A stretch of DNA of 64,000 nt from Pseudeuparius sepicola (Eukaryota > Arthropoda > Insecta > Coleoptera > Anthribidae), in NCBI GenBank assembly GCA_963920635.1, contig OY987308.1, positions 3,724,225 through 3,788,224 of the forward strand, in the 5' to 3' direction. Position numbers and translations under genes: made by a program. A model generated the notes under the pieces. It did not search any database. It was not told the origin of the DNA and worked only from the letters and a program-made list of their open reading frames with translations. Shown in pieces: positions 46,797 to 58,742 of this stretch. Within the stretch, counting starts at the first letter, position 1; each line of letters opens with the position of its first letter.

Positions 46797-48640
46797 AGAG
46801 ACACTTTGATGCACTTCATGCTGATAAGTTGCATGCTGCCAAGTATAACTGTACAAAGTGTGCCTATACCGCAAATCAGAAAAGGTATTTAAAGAGTCAC
46901 TTTGATGCAATCCATGCTGATAAGTCGCATGCTCCCAAGTATAACTGTACAAAGTGTGCCTATACAACAAATCAGAAAAGGTATTTAAAGAGACATTGTG
47001 ATGGAGTCCATACTGATAAGTCGCATGCTCCCAAGTATAATTGCACAAAGTGCTCATTTACCACCACGTGTAAAACGAATTTAAAGAAACACCTTGGTAG
47101 AGTCCATGCTGATAAGTCGCATGCTCCCCACCCTAGTATAACTGTACAAAGTGTTCATTTACCTCCAGCCGGAAAGAGAATTTAAAGAGACACTTTGATG
47201 CACTTCATGCTGATAAGTCGCATGCTCCCAAGTATAACTGTACAAAGTGTTCTTATACCTCAAAGCAGAAAGGGAGTTTAAATCGTCATTTTAATGCAAT
47301 CCATGCTGATAAGTTGTCTACTCCCAAGTATATCTGCACAAAGTGCTGTTTTACCTCGAGGTGGAAAATAAGTTTAAATCTTCACTTGGATGCAATCCAT
47401 GCTGATAAGTCGCATGCTCCTAAGTATAAATGTACAAAATGCTCTTTTACCTCAAGGTGGAAAAAAAGTTTAAATGATCACTTGGATGCAATCCATGCTG
47501 ATAAGTCGCATGCTCCCAAGTATAAATGTACAAAATGCTCATTTACCTCGAGGATAAGTCGCATGCTCCCAAGTATAACTGTGCAAAGTGCTCATTTGCC
47601 ACCAAATGGAAAACGAGTTTAAAGAGTCACTTTGATGCAATCCATGCTGATAAGTCGCATGCTCCCAAGTATAACTGTACAAAGTGTGCCTATACCTCAA
47701 ATCAGAAAAGGAATTTAAAGAGACATTGTGATGGAGTCCATACTGATATGTCGCATGCTCCCAAGTATAACTGTACAAAGTGCTCATTTACCACCAAGTG
47801 TGAGACGAATTTAAAGAAACACCTTGGTAGAGTCCATGCTGATAAGTCGCATGCTCCCCACCCCAGTATAACTGTACAAAGTGTTCATTTACCTCCAGCC
47901 GGAAAGAGAATTTAAAGAGACACTTTGATGCACTTCATGCTGATAAGTCACATGCTTCCAAGTATAACTGTACAAAGTGTTCCTATACCTCAAACTTGAG
48001 TGGGAATTTAAAGAAACACCTTAATAATGTTCATGCTGATAAGTTGCATGCTCCCAAGTATAACTGTACAATGTGTTCCTATACCTCAAATCTGAAAAGG
48101 AATTTAAAGAGACATTGTGATGGAGTCCATGCTGATAAGTCGTATGCTCCCCAATATAATTGTACAAAGTGCTCATTTACCTCAAACTGGAAAGACAGTT
48201 TGAAGATACACCTTGATACAGTCCATACTGACAAGTCACATGCTCCCAAGTATAACTGTACAAAGTGCTCATTTACCACCAAGTGGAAAACGAATTTAAA
48301 GAGTCACTTTGATGCAATTCATGCTGATAAGTCGCATGCTCCCAAGTATAACTGTACAAATTGTCCCTGTACCTCAAACTGGAAAGTTTAAAGAAACACC
48401 TTGACACAAAGTCGCAAGTATAACTGTACAAAGTGATCATTTACCACCAAGCGGAAAACGAATTTAAGGAGTCACCTTAATGCAGGCCATGCTGATAAGT
48501 CACATGCTCACAAGCATAACTGTACGAAATGTTCCTACGCCTCAAGCTGAAAATCGAATTTAAACAAACACTTTGATGCAGTCCATGCTGTGATAAAAAA
48601 TAAATAGACTCTATTCAGACTCAAACGAACAAAGTGCACA
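46797..48640 (+). pseudogene. Out-of-frame continuation of the exon B finger array
   Basis: Finger units continue for about 1.8 kb but are split by frameshifts. Four-finger blocks of 389 bp (4 x 96 + 5) repeat, so the 5-bp insertion at about 46738 recurs at about 47127 and 47857. The part 47215-47915 is a second copy of 45475-46180 with a deletion at about 47552 that fuses two fingers. The last units (48360-48600) carry several stops. An open segment at about 47996-48391 keeps four complete fingers and one partial. Confidence 0.75.
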
Positions 48641-49555
48641 ACTATTTCAAGGTGGCAAAAAAATTGAAAATCCAGCCACAAATACCAATACAACATTTCA
48701 AGAACGATGTACTAATTTTTTTTTTGATTAGTGGAACCGTTCTTACCGATCTTACGTGCCAAATTTGGCTTAAATATCTTCAACAGTTCAGAAATGAAAA
48801 ACAAGAACTTTTTTTTAATTGAAAAACTACCTATGTTTATATGAGAAACTAACCGTAAAATGACTTTTTCTATCAACTATGAAATTTGTCCTAAACAATC
48901 CGTAACACCTTGTATACACTTTTTGCACCCTATTTTTGTTTGCAGAACTTTTTCGGGTAATTATTTATTTTACATGACCGAATTTAATTAATTAGTTAAT
49001 TTTTTATGAATTTTTCATTAGAGAGAACATCAGACACTGACCATGAGACCATGTATCTAGTTTAATGGAGCTTCTCTGATAAATATCTCGGAAATGGTTG
49101 TTGATAAATAGGTCAAATTATATATCGTTGGAATCAGAATCAAAAATGGTTAAATGAAATGTGTAAGTTGTAAAATAGAGAAAATTACTTTCATTTCCGC
49201 CATAACCGGCAGTTATTTCAAAAAACTAAATATTCAGGAATACTACTTGAAGGTTCTCTAATCGTTGTGTCGGTAAAAAATTATTCTTTTTTATTTTGCA
49301 AAAAATGTTTTTTTAGATCAAGAAAATTTGTAACACCATTCAGAAGAAAACTTAAAAATCGATTATTGTATAAGGGTTAGTTAGCTTTTGTACATACTGT
49401 ATGTGAACATTGCAATTATGCAACCTATAATAAAATTGATTCTACTCAACTCAAATGTGTTTTTATTTATTGGCAAGTATGCTGAGACCTAATTTGAAAA
49501 GTTGTAGGAGTTTCATCTAAAACAGTCATATTTACCCTGACGTTTTATTTCTCAG
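48641..49555. other. Non-coding AT-rich stretch
   Basis: No gene or clear element is seen. An AATAAA-type word occurs at 49429 (ataataaaat) and could serve the upstream transcript. Confidence 0.35.
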
Positions 49556-49558
49556 TTT

Positions 49559-50310
49559 TTAACCGACTTCAAAAAGGAGGAGGTTATCAATTCGGTTGTA
49601 TGTTTTTTTTTTATGTTTGTTACCTCAGAACTCCGTTATTTATAAACCGATTTGGACAATTCTTGTTTTATTTGAAAGGGTATACCTACAGAATGGTCCC
49701 ATTTAAATTTGAAGAAAAAATTCCACCCCTAAGGGTGGACAAAAATAGGGGATGAAATTTCATATTGAACCGATTTCGATGATTCTCTTTTTATTTATTA
49801 TTATTACAAAGGGATTACTTTAGGAATGGCCCCATAATAATAATAATTATAACTGATTTTGACAACGTAAGAGAATTTGAAGACAATAGCTATGTTCTCT
49901 GAACAATTCCGAACTAGTAATAACTGTCAATGTTATTGACCAGTTTGAAATTTAGAATTTCTTTGAGCCGACCATATTGGCGGCTAGACGAAAACTGATA
50001 TCGGTGTCTGAGGCTCATTTTTAACCGACTTCAAAAAGGAGGAGGTTATCAATTCGGTTGTACGTTTTTTTTTTATGTTTGTTACATCAGAACTCCGTTA
50101 TTTATAAACCGATTTGGACAATTCTTTTTTTATTTGAAAGGGTATACCTACAGAATGGTCCCATTTAAATTTGAAGAAAAAATTCCACCCCTAAGGGTGG
50201 ACAAAAATAGGGGATGAAATTTCATATTGAACCGATTTCTATGATTCCCTTATTATTATTACAAAGGGATATTACTTTAGGAATGACCCCATAATAATAA
50301 TAATGTCCTG
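49559..50310. repeat. Two direct copies of the accgacttcaaaaaggaggagg repeat
   Basis: Copy 1 starts at about 49559 and copy 2 at about 50021. Both read ttaaccgacttcaaaaagga, then caattcggttgta, then agaatggtcccatttaaattt. This is a repeat family widespread in insect genomes. Copy 2 ends at (ataat)n, immediately followed by a short tail at 50303-50355. That tail (ggatctgagtgaatgttccc) matches the 3' end of the LINE at 58118-58605. Confidence 0.75.
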
Positions 50311-50578
50311 ATATCCTGGATACCCAGGATCTGAGTGAATGTTCCCCGTAGATTAAAAAAAATAATAATTCACTAAAAAATAAGAAATAAAAAACTTTTA
50401 ACAAAAAAATTAAAACCGACTTCAAAAATTTGCCCATATGCACACTACACTAAAAATTAAAAAAAAATAATAACAAATTTTCTGATTTTTTTTTAAATTT
50501 TCATACTCTGCCATGAAATATTTTCATAATTACGTTCTATTTTATAATTAGACATGCCTAAAACTTTGTAATATTTTG

Positions 50579-51022
50579 TTTTTAGCTGGTAACAAAATGT
50601 AACAAAATAAAACAAAAATTAAAAAACTCAAATTCAAATTATTATTATTTTAAAACGTCACCTCTTAAAATAAAAAAGGTGTTCAAACAATCCACCATTA
50701 TTATTTATGCAAATATTGCATCTTTTTAAAGTTGAATTGTCACCTTTCTTGGAGAGCGCCTGTCAATACTGGCAATTGGTTCTAAAACAGCTGCTCTTAA
50801 TTTAACAATTGTCTCATACTTTATTTGGTACTGTTCCCCACAAAAAAATCCAAAACAGACAAATCGGGGGATCGGGACTGCCAGGAAATAGGTCTATTTC
50901 TCCCTATCCAACATTAGGATAGAGCTGATCTAGGTAATTTCTTACGGGCAAGTAATTATGTGGTGGAGCTCCATCATGATAATTTTTGTTTTATTTTGTT
51001 ACATTTTGTCACCAGCTAAAAA
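50579..51022 (-). mobile_element. Small DDE transposon remnant with 42-bp TIRs
   Basis: The ends tttttagctggtaacaaaat and its complement attttgtcaccagctaaaaa are inverted over about 42 bp. On the minus strand the interior gives a broken frame with HDGAPPHNYLPVRNYL, then SPDPPICLFWIFLWG. This is the second-Asp and third-acidic region of the DUF4817/DDE_3 (IS630-like) transposase also found at 58.7-60.5 kb. Most of the gene has been deleted. Confidence 0.65.
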
Positions 51023-51422
51023 TAAAAAGTCATATCTCAAAAATCACAAACAACATAAAAAATTGGATTAGATTATCTTATTAAGCCCAAAATTACCTAC
51101 AATTTTTGTCTCTACAGTTTTCTGTATAATCAGAAATAACGGAGCTACAGAGATCTGAAGAAATAGCAAAAAATCACTTTTTTCAAAATATCTAGTGAGC
51201 CGTGAACTTTTTTAAAAATCCAAAAGGGGCATTAGATTGAGCATTCAAAACTGCAATTCTTTCCCCATTTAACCTTTGTTCTAGCTCTGCTAGTTTCCGA
51301 GATCCCCATTATTTTCTATAATAACTTTGTACACTGTATTTTTGCGTTGCCAATAATAAGCTCTTGCATGTGTATTTCCTACAGCACATATTTACCTATA
51401 TGAAAATTTTCTTCTTTTGCAG

Positions 51423-52693
51423 TGACTTTGATGACAAAAATCAGGATGCCGATACTGGAGGTGCTATCTGCTATGACAGTTCAGAGAAAAAGCATAAAGT
51501 CAAACTACACAAAAAGAGTGTGCGCGCTCCCGCAAGACAGATTAGCTGCGAATTTTGCCAGTACTCTTGCAAGAAATCACAGGCATATAAATCACATCTC
51601 TACAAGAATCATAAAGTGAAAGACGAGCAACTACTGAAATGTCCTAAGTGTGACTTCAGATAGTTCTACAAGGAGCATTTGAAAAAACATCAAATGAGTG
51701 TTCATGCCTTGAAACCAAGATTTAGTTGCAAAATCTGCGAGTATTCTTGCAAGTCTCGATCAACACTCACAGTACACCTCTACAAGCAACATAACCTCAA
51801 AGACTCGGAGCCTTTCAAATGTCCGCATTGCGATTTTCACACATTTCATAAGGGGGATTTGAAATCACATATTAACTTTATACATGAAAAAAGTTTCGCT
51901 TGCCAAAAGTGTTCTTTCAAAGCACATAATCAGCCAGCCTTGCAAAAGCATCAGGTTGAGGTTCACAGCGATTCCTCGTGTATGCCATACAAATGCCCTA
52001 AGTGCGACTACAATTCGTTCTACAAGCACAGTGTCAAAAAACATGAACATGCCCTCAAATCAAGATATAGTTGCAAAATCTGTGAGTATTCTTGCAAGTC
52101 CCAACCAACACTCACAGCACACCTCTACAAGAAACATTGTATCAAAAATGGGGACACTTTCAAATGTCCGCATTGCGATTTTCACACATTTCGTAGGGAG
52201 TATTTGAGGAAACATATTAAATTGAGGCATGAAAAAAACTTCACTTGCCAAAAGTGTTCTTTCAAAGCGAATTATCAGCCAGCCTTGCAAAAGCATCAAG
52301 CTGAGGTTCACGGTGATTCCTTATGTATGCCATACAAGTGTGCTAGTTGTGACTACAAATCATTCTACAAGATGTATGTGAAACAACATGAAAGGAATAT
52401 TCATGCATTTAAACCAAGATTTAGTTGCAAAATCTGCGAGTCTCAAGATATTTTTATTTGCAACAAGTGTTCTTATACGACTATATAAGTACACAGCATG
52501 CCTGAGAAAGCATCAGATTGAGGAGCATGGTAATACCTCGACATTAAATGATATCATGGAAAAACATGAATTACCGTTGCATGTAGAAGCAGCTTGTAAG
52601 ACGACAAAATGCGTATCTGTGTCTGAAACGCAATCTGCTGATACCAATGAAGAACGTTTAATTCTTAATGAGTATTGTGACATATCCGAATAA
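51423..52693 (+). pseudogene. Damaged C2H2 zinc-finger exon C
   Basis: The acceptor attttcttcttttgcag precedes 51423, with the same phase as the other finger exons. The leader SDFDDKNQDADTGG is acidic. Fingers of a different subfamily follow (CEFCQYSC, CPKCDF, CKICEYSC, CPHCDFHTF, CQKCSFKA), arranged as an imperfect repeat of three finger types. A TAG at 51661-51663 sits inside a finger where sister fingers have Ser, compatible with one C-to-A change. A frameshift near 52480 separates the last finger and the C-terminal tail that ends at 52693. Apart from these two lesions the coding sequence is well kept. Readthrough, a polymorphism or an assembly error could also explain them. Confidence 0.65.
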
Positions 52694-52828
52694 AGGAGAA
52701 ATCACGCAACAAGGATGATAATTAGAAAAATATGAAATGAGCGTTTAGTTTAATAAAAAACAAAACAAATTAAAAGAATAAACAAATTAAGGGAAAGTAT
52801 TACTAAGAGAAGTCATTTAAAATTAATT

Positions 52829-54152
52829 CACTCCTGGACAAAATTACCGCACCACTTTAATTAATCTAAATATTTACATTAAAAACACAAAATAAAACTA
52901 AGTTACATTGAAATGATAATGAACACCTACAAATTAGTCAAACATGACCTTAATTTGCGTTAATGTTTCATTGAAAATGTGTTTTTGCTGAAAATACATA
53001 AATAAGCTAGCGTAACTCCAAATTAAAAAAAAAGAAAAAATAAACAGCAAAACAGAATAAGTGCATCATTAAAAGCTTGCGGAATATTCTCCCATTCTTC
53101 ACTCGAGACCTCTATGAGTTGGTTGTGATTAGCAACTACGATTTCGAATATTTTTTTTTTTTTGAGATAGTCCCATAGATGCTCTATAGGATTCATGTCA
53201 GGTCTGTCAGGTGGCCACTGTAATAAAGGGATATTAACATCATTTAGGTAGCCAATAACCTTTCTAGCCACATGGTGACGAGCGTTGTCTGGCATGAATA
53301 AAAAATTAGATCCAACAAAAGGAGCAAAAGGCAGTACATGTTCGACAATAATGTTGTCCAAGTAATATTGGGCATTGACAGATCTCATACATATAGGGAC
53401 TAATTCCGTACGAGCATCGAAGCAAATTCCTTCCCAAAACATTTTAGAGCCACCACCAAAAGATACTTTAGGAGAGATATCGCAGCTGGCAAACCTTTTT
53501 CCTCCTTTTCGCCAGGCACGCTCACGTTCACCTGGAGATTTAAGGCTAACTCTAGTTTCTTCGGAGAACAGAACCGTTTCCAATCGTTGATGGTCCAATT
53601 CTGATGTAGTCTTGCGAAATTCAATCTCTGAACTTTGTGTTCTCTGGCAAGCAATGGTTTTTTGGCAGGTCTTCTGTTCAATCCTGCTTCATGTAAACGT
53701 GTTATAACTGTTCGAGATGATATAGCGATATTTCGAACAACTGCTAATTCGTTTTTTAGCAGATTTTCAACGTTTTCGCCCTTGCCCTGGTCTTCGATAG
53801 TACGAACCCGTCTCATTATGTCGTCTCATCTTCAATTTCTTTGGCGGTTCATTTTCCTTACTTGATTTACTCGCAAATGAACTTCCCAACATGCATGTGA
53901 TAAAAACAATCGCAATCAAAACCTTGCTTTTCACAGACATTTTGCTTTAATCGGCACTTTTTAAGAAAATTTTAACACAGTTTTATTCTTAAACGAGATT
54001 TAATACGAATTACTGTCAAAACAAGGATATTTGATACTATAGTTAGCTTAAATAAAAACTGTCACTGTCTAACAAGGTCCATGGCCTACTTGTCGCGAAA
54101 AAAAAAAAAATAGAGAAAAATATGAGTGGTGTGTTAATTTTGTCCAGGAGTT
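52829..54152 (-). mobile_element. Tc1-like transposon, inactive
   Basis: The ends ctcctggacaaaattaccgcaccac and its near-complement gtggtgtgttaattttgtccaggag are inverted repeats. The enclosed minus-strand transposase has two overlapping frames. The 5' frame (53816-53590) reads RRPAKKPLLAREHK, LNFARLHQNW and INDWKR. The 3' frame (53598-53023) holds VLFSEETRV, MPDNARHHVA and PDMNPIEHLWD, the DD34E catalytic region. A frameshift near 53590 and a Glu at the first catalytic Asp position (SEE for SDE) make it inactive. Confidence 0.85.
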
Positions 54153-54574
54153 TAGTTAGATACACAAGATTGGTTCTCAAAGTGACCTAGTTTTATTTTT
54201 TTTTTTCGAGATTGTTGTAATATCATTGAGATCCTGGTGTATTTTCTAATTCTAAACAACTTTTCTTAATGATAGTTGTGTGTAGCCTTAAAAATTAGTG
54301 TAGTTTCCTCTTAGATAATGTTCAGACTTTTAATTTTTTTTTTCAACACCAATGTAAGGATCTGAAATGTCAACTTACTCTCATGTAGCCTTAAGTATGT
54401 GTAGATACATATTTTACATTTCAGTTTTTACAGCTTTTAACTTTATTATGATATAGGATAGGAATATGATAATGTGTTATTTTATATTTTGTAAAGATCA
54501 TTGCACTGTAAAGTAATATAAGTGCCTACAGTTTTGTAGTAGTTAAAGCTAGACAATAATAATTATTATTATTA

Positions 54575-55107
54575 CAGTAAAACCTCCATTTGAGGTCACC
54601 TCTATATTGCGAACAATTTTTTTTTTTTTCACAGGATTTTACAATGGGATTTTCTTAATACCACTTCTTAATAAGGGACCCTCTAAAAAATGGACGCGGA
54701 CACACTATTTTTCACCCAATAAATGAAAATGTGTGTGTAAAATTACCTGATAATAATGGACAGAGGGGATAGCACCACCCCTGTAGAAGATTTGGAATTA
54801 TGTTTATTTTTTCCCACCTGGAGGGCTTTACAATCAATGCAGTAACAATCTGTTTGTATTCCTCTTGTATAGTGTCAATATGGTTTCCGGAAAGGGAAAA
54901 CGTTTATCTATTCAAGATAAAATTTATGTTATTGCAGCTAGTGAACGACATAATTTAAGTGTCCGAAAACTTGTGGAAAAGTTTGGTGTGGGAAAAACGC
55001 TGGTTAGCGAAATCTTGAAAAATAGAAGTGAAGTTAAAAACTTTTTGAGAAGAATGGAAATCGGGCGCAAAAAAGAAAATTTCCAAAAACTGCTGGTTTC
55101 CATTTGA
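54575..55107 (+). pseudogene. pogo/Tigger-like transposon 5' fragment (CENP-B N-terminal HTH)
   Basis: The end tacagtaaaacctccatttg followed by acctctatattgcgaac is a typical pogo/Tigger terminus. At 54881 a frame opens MVSGKGKRLSIQDK and continues with VRKLVEKFGVGKTLVSEIL, the psq/CENP-B type helix-turn-helix. It stops at 55107 and the DDE domain does not follow, so this is a truncated element. The stretch 55110-55555 has no gene. Confidence 0.65.
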
Positions 55108-55555
55108 AAAAAAAACAAAAATTTGTGTCATATCTTGAAAATGGAAGCTGTCACAGAAAATAGGACCTGATAACCGCATTGGGGACACAATTCCCTCCGA
55201 TTCTGGTATTTACACTTTTTATCTAAAATCAGAAACAATGAAGCCTTAGTAAACCATGTCTTTTTTTTTAAATCCACAGTTGGGCCCACAAAACCCTGTA
55301 TATGAAATATTTAGACAGAAATGCACACATTTCACATCTGCTTCAAAGGTGAGAAGAGAATCTACTTTGCCATTTGAAAACAACTGCCAGAATTTGGAAA
55401 TTCAGTCCTAACCGTCATTATGAAATAACTCGTGAGAGAACTATAGAACAAAAAAAGTAATAAAAAATACTTCAAATATCCTCTTACAACTAACAATGCT
55501 GATATGCCGTCTACTCATAGATATAGTATTGTGAGGGTGAGAATTATTATTATAT

Positions 55556-56815
55556 AACTTCCCGAGGCCAAGGATAAAGACAGGCCACGGCTCTAACGCA
55601 TAATCGCGTAGTCACGTGACCAACTTAGTTCTATATAATGAAAGGCATTTTTGGAGATAAGTAGAAAAACAAATTTCGTAACAATTTAGCGAGTTTTCTT
55701 TCATCTATTATACATTATTGGTTTTGTGCATCCAAGCTTTCTCTAATTGTTTTTTTCAAAAATTTCAACTTGCCTCAGCTGTTTTAAGCTGAGAGTTAAA
55801 CGGCACTGCACTCACAATATTTTGGCACATTCTCAAAAATTGTTGGGACATCACCTTCCTTTAGCTTAGGCGATATTCTCTATAGGTATTTTCCTCCCAC
55901 AACACATTTGTCCACTTTAATTATTGTTTCACTTTCTTGAAAATGTGTTAGCCACACATACTTAGGTAAGGGTTTTTTAGAAACTAAATCTCAGTTGGGA
56001 TTTGACGAATCCATTTTTGGCGGAAATTTCCATCCCGAGGCAAAACAAATGTTTGTTATGGCGACACTTTCTTCCTGGCTTTTGTAATATGTATAAATAT
56101 AATATAAACAGACCCAATATTTGGTATTTAGGTTATTTTTTACGAAATAAAAATGAAAACTAACCTCAGGTATACTGTAAATATTGACGAGGTCTCAGTT
56201 GATCGGCAGCGTGAAAGACCGAATAGAAACCATATCAGGGCGTGGGTCGACAACGAAAATCCTCGAGTAACGACAACACTGATTTATTTCGCACAAGGTG
56301 AATGGTGAATACAATAAATACACAAAACCCGAACGTGGTCAACGGAAACGGCTTCCAGTCACCCGGACCATCTGAACTCGCGGATCTCCCGTTCACCCCT
56401 CTGTGTCTCAGGCTCCACTGTCCAATACTAATACTGTTCCATGTCCATGTCCATAATAGTCCATTCCGGGTTCCCTATTCTGTGGTTCGGGGGAGAATTC
56501 CCCTTATTACAGCGCTCACACGTCGCGTCGGTACGAGCGGCACCAATACTCTTGGACGGCACGACTCCCACCCAGAGGCCATAATAACACCTGGGCGGTT
56601 CCCCTCCGCCAGGACACACGCGCACTAGACACAAACTTATTTCTAAAATATAAACTAAGACGTTTAAAAACACTTTAAACATTAAAAACTTCTCAAAACC
56701 CAAGCTGCCGCTTTCAGTTATGTGACAGATGACATGTAACGTCTGACTAAGATGGTCACGTGATTTTTGTGCGCCAGAGCCTGTCTTTATAGTAGGTCTT
56801 GATAACTTCCCAAGT
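55556..56815. repeat. Repeat-derived region with short inverted arms
   Basis: The left arm (aacttcccgagg, ggataaagacaggc, tcacgtgacc; 55556-55625) is inverted at 56745-56815 (ggtcacgtga, gcctgtctttat, aacttccc). The right half (56160-56800) is GC-richer. On the minus strand it has gaaataaatcagtg, a polyadenylation-like word, so an LTR or a transcribed non-autonomous element is possible. No protein is recognised. Confidence 0.35.
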
Positions 56816-56829
56816 AGCATCTTAGTGAT

Positions 56830-57370
56830 GAAAACTTATATCGCCAGTTCTACCAAGTGGCCATTACGTAATCACCACTAAATGTACAACTTTGCAGTAA
56901 GATTTACTTTATTTTCTACGAAAATACTGGTAATTACGTCAATATCACCGCTAGTAGTCACTTCATAGCTTTTTAGTGGTGCTTAAGATGTTTGGAACGT
57001 TGTAGTTACTACCAAAAATCATCTTAAAGTTCTTATACTTTCAAAGTGGGAAATGGAAGTGGTGGCGACCACACTGTATGACTAAAATGTATCTTAGAAG
57101 TGGCGCAACTTTCGCTTGCGCGTGGCCACGTTTTGGTCACCCCTACTAAACCTTGAAAGTAGCGAAACTTGTTGGTGATAACTAGTGGTCGTCGCCAAGA
57201 TTTCACCACTTGAAGAAGATATTTTCACGTTCGCATATGATATCAAAGCCACTACATCAGAGTTATCGTTACCATCAAAATTCACTATGTAGTGACCGTC
57301 ACTATCAAGTACGGCTTCCTTGCTTGAATGTGCGTGCACCTATGTCTGCTAACGCGGTGTCAATGTATAA
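56830..57370. repeat. Interspersed repeat related to 38330-38530
   Basis: The right part matches the sequence at 38.3-38.5 kb. Words such as accactaaatg and tagtggtcgtcgcc recur within it. An 81-codon minus-strand frame (57339-57094) has no recognised domain and seems incidental. Confidence 0.5.
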
Positions 57371-58117
57371 AAAATGTTTTGTTTCCCATTCAGACCAGTC
57401 GACTTTCCTCAAATACAAGTGTGCTGATTCAATACAGATTTACTTCTATTAGTTTTATTTTTCTAAACTTTTCTATTTTCTAGCAAAGCTGACGTTAAGT
57501 TAGCAGAATAGAGCAAACATATGAATGGTTCTATATACAATGTTATATTTGGGAATTGTCTATTATTAATTTTATTCAGAATACTCTGTATATTTATGAT
57601 ATATTTGTTATTGCAGTGGAAATGAATGTATATTTTAAACTCAAATAATACCTATTTAAGTTTTGAAGTTTTATTCACATTATTAGCCTATTTATTCAAT
57701 CATATTATAAATGAATGCTTCAAAAACAGATTTATTTGATGCACTAAGAATGCATGCCACAAATTTGTGAACAATAATTACATAATGTGTATATTAATTC
57801 TGTTTTTAGGTTCCATGGATCCCAACACTATAACTTTATAAATCAACTAGGCAAATCCTGTATGGAGAATTGAAAGGGCTTTTCAACGATATGCAACTCG
57901 ACTCTCCATTTAAAATGGGGAACTTGCACAAAAATTAAATTTGAAAATATTACTTTCAAACCATGTTTAACAAAGAAACACATTTTTTATTTTTTATGTA
58001 ATAAATGTAAGCAATTAAAAAGTGCATAATTCAAATCATTCTTGTAACGCTCTCTTCTTGGTTGTGACGTCAAGAAGTTCGTTGGTGGTGGCGCCTCTGG
58101 TGGGCGGCAGCATCATG
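57371..58117. other. Non-coding AT-rich stretch
   Basis: No gene is seen between the repeat to the left and the LINE fragment to the right. Confidence 0.4.
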
Positions 58118-58605
58118 TATAAACTAATATATAATAATAATAATAATAATAGACAGACAACTCTGATTGATGTGGCCATCCCGAACAACAACAACCTGCG
58201 TGTGAAGCAAGTCGAGAAGATCGCGAAGTACAGAGATTTAGAAGAACGAATTAGAAGGCAATGGGAAATGGAGAACATCCAGACGATTCCAATCATCATG
58301 TCAACAACTGGTGTTATACCAAAAAGTTTGCTGAGAAACATCAAGGAGCTGGGTCTAACTGATAGTCTTTACAGGTCCATGCAGAAAGCGGTACTACTTG
58401 CGACAGCCCGAACCGTTAGGAAATTCATGGGGAGTGCAGGAACGTCCAACAACATCAATGTCACCTAAGGCCCGATAACATGGCAAGGGTCTCGTCCGAG
58501 CCAGATCCTTTTGGTATCCGGGATGCCCGGGATCTGAGTGAATGTTCCCCGTAGAGGGAGTGCGAATGCCTTTTGGCTAAGTCGATATAATAATAATAAT
58601 ACACC
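58118..58605 (+). pseudogene. R2/R4-type LINE 3' fragment (C-terminal restriction-like endonuclease region)
   Basis: After an (ata)n run the frame reads TTLIDVAIPNNNNLRVKQVE, KIAKYRDLEERI, IIMSTTGVIPKSL and ELGLTDSLY, ending at 58468. This is the C-terminus of LINEs that carry a restriction-like endonuclease; the Asp of LIDVA is the catalytic residue that follows the PD motif, which is lost here. The 3' untranslated part has ggatctgagtgaatgttccc and ends at (taa)n near 58600. It is 5'-truncated and inactive. Confidence 0.65.
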
Positions 58606-58742
58606 TTTATTAAGGCGGGGCTCAGTCATAGACTGCTTTGGCCCAACCTGAAAAGACATTACAGTACATATTTAGTATAATAATTACAATGTGATAGAAA
58701 CATGGAAAAGAATATACATATACATACACATACATATATATA

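Noticed and set aside
45805..47787. Minus-strand frames rich in SYTWEHATYQ repeats
   Set aside because: They are antisense shadows of the plus-strand zinc-finger array.
57094..57339. 81-codon minus-strand frame in the 57-kb repeat
   Set aside because: The equivalent region at 38.3-38.5 kb does not keep the frame.
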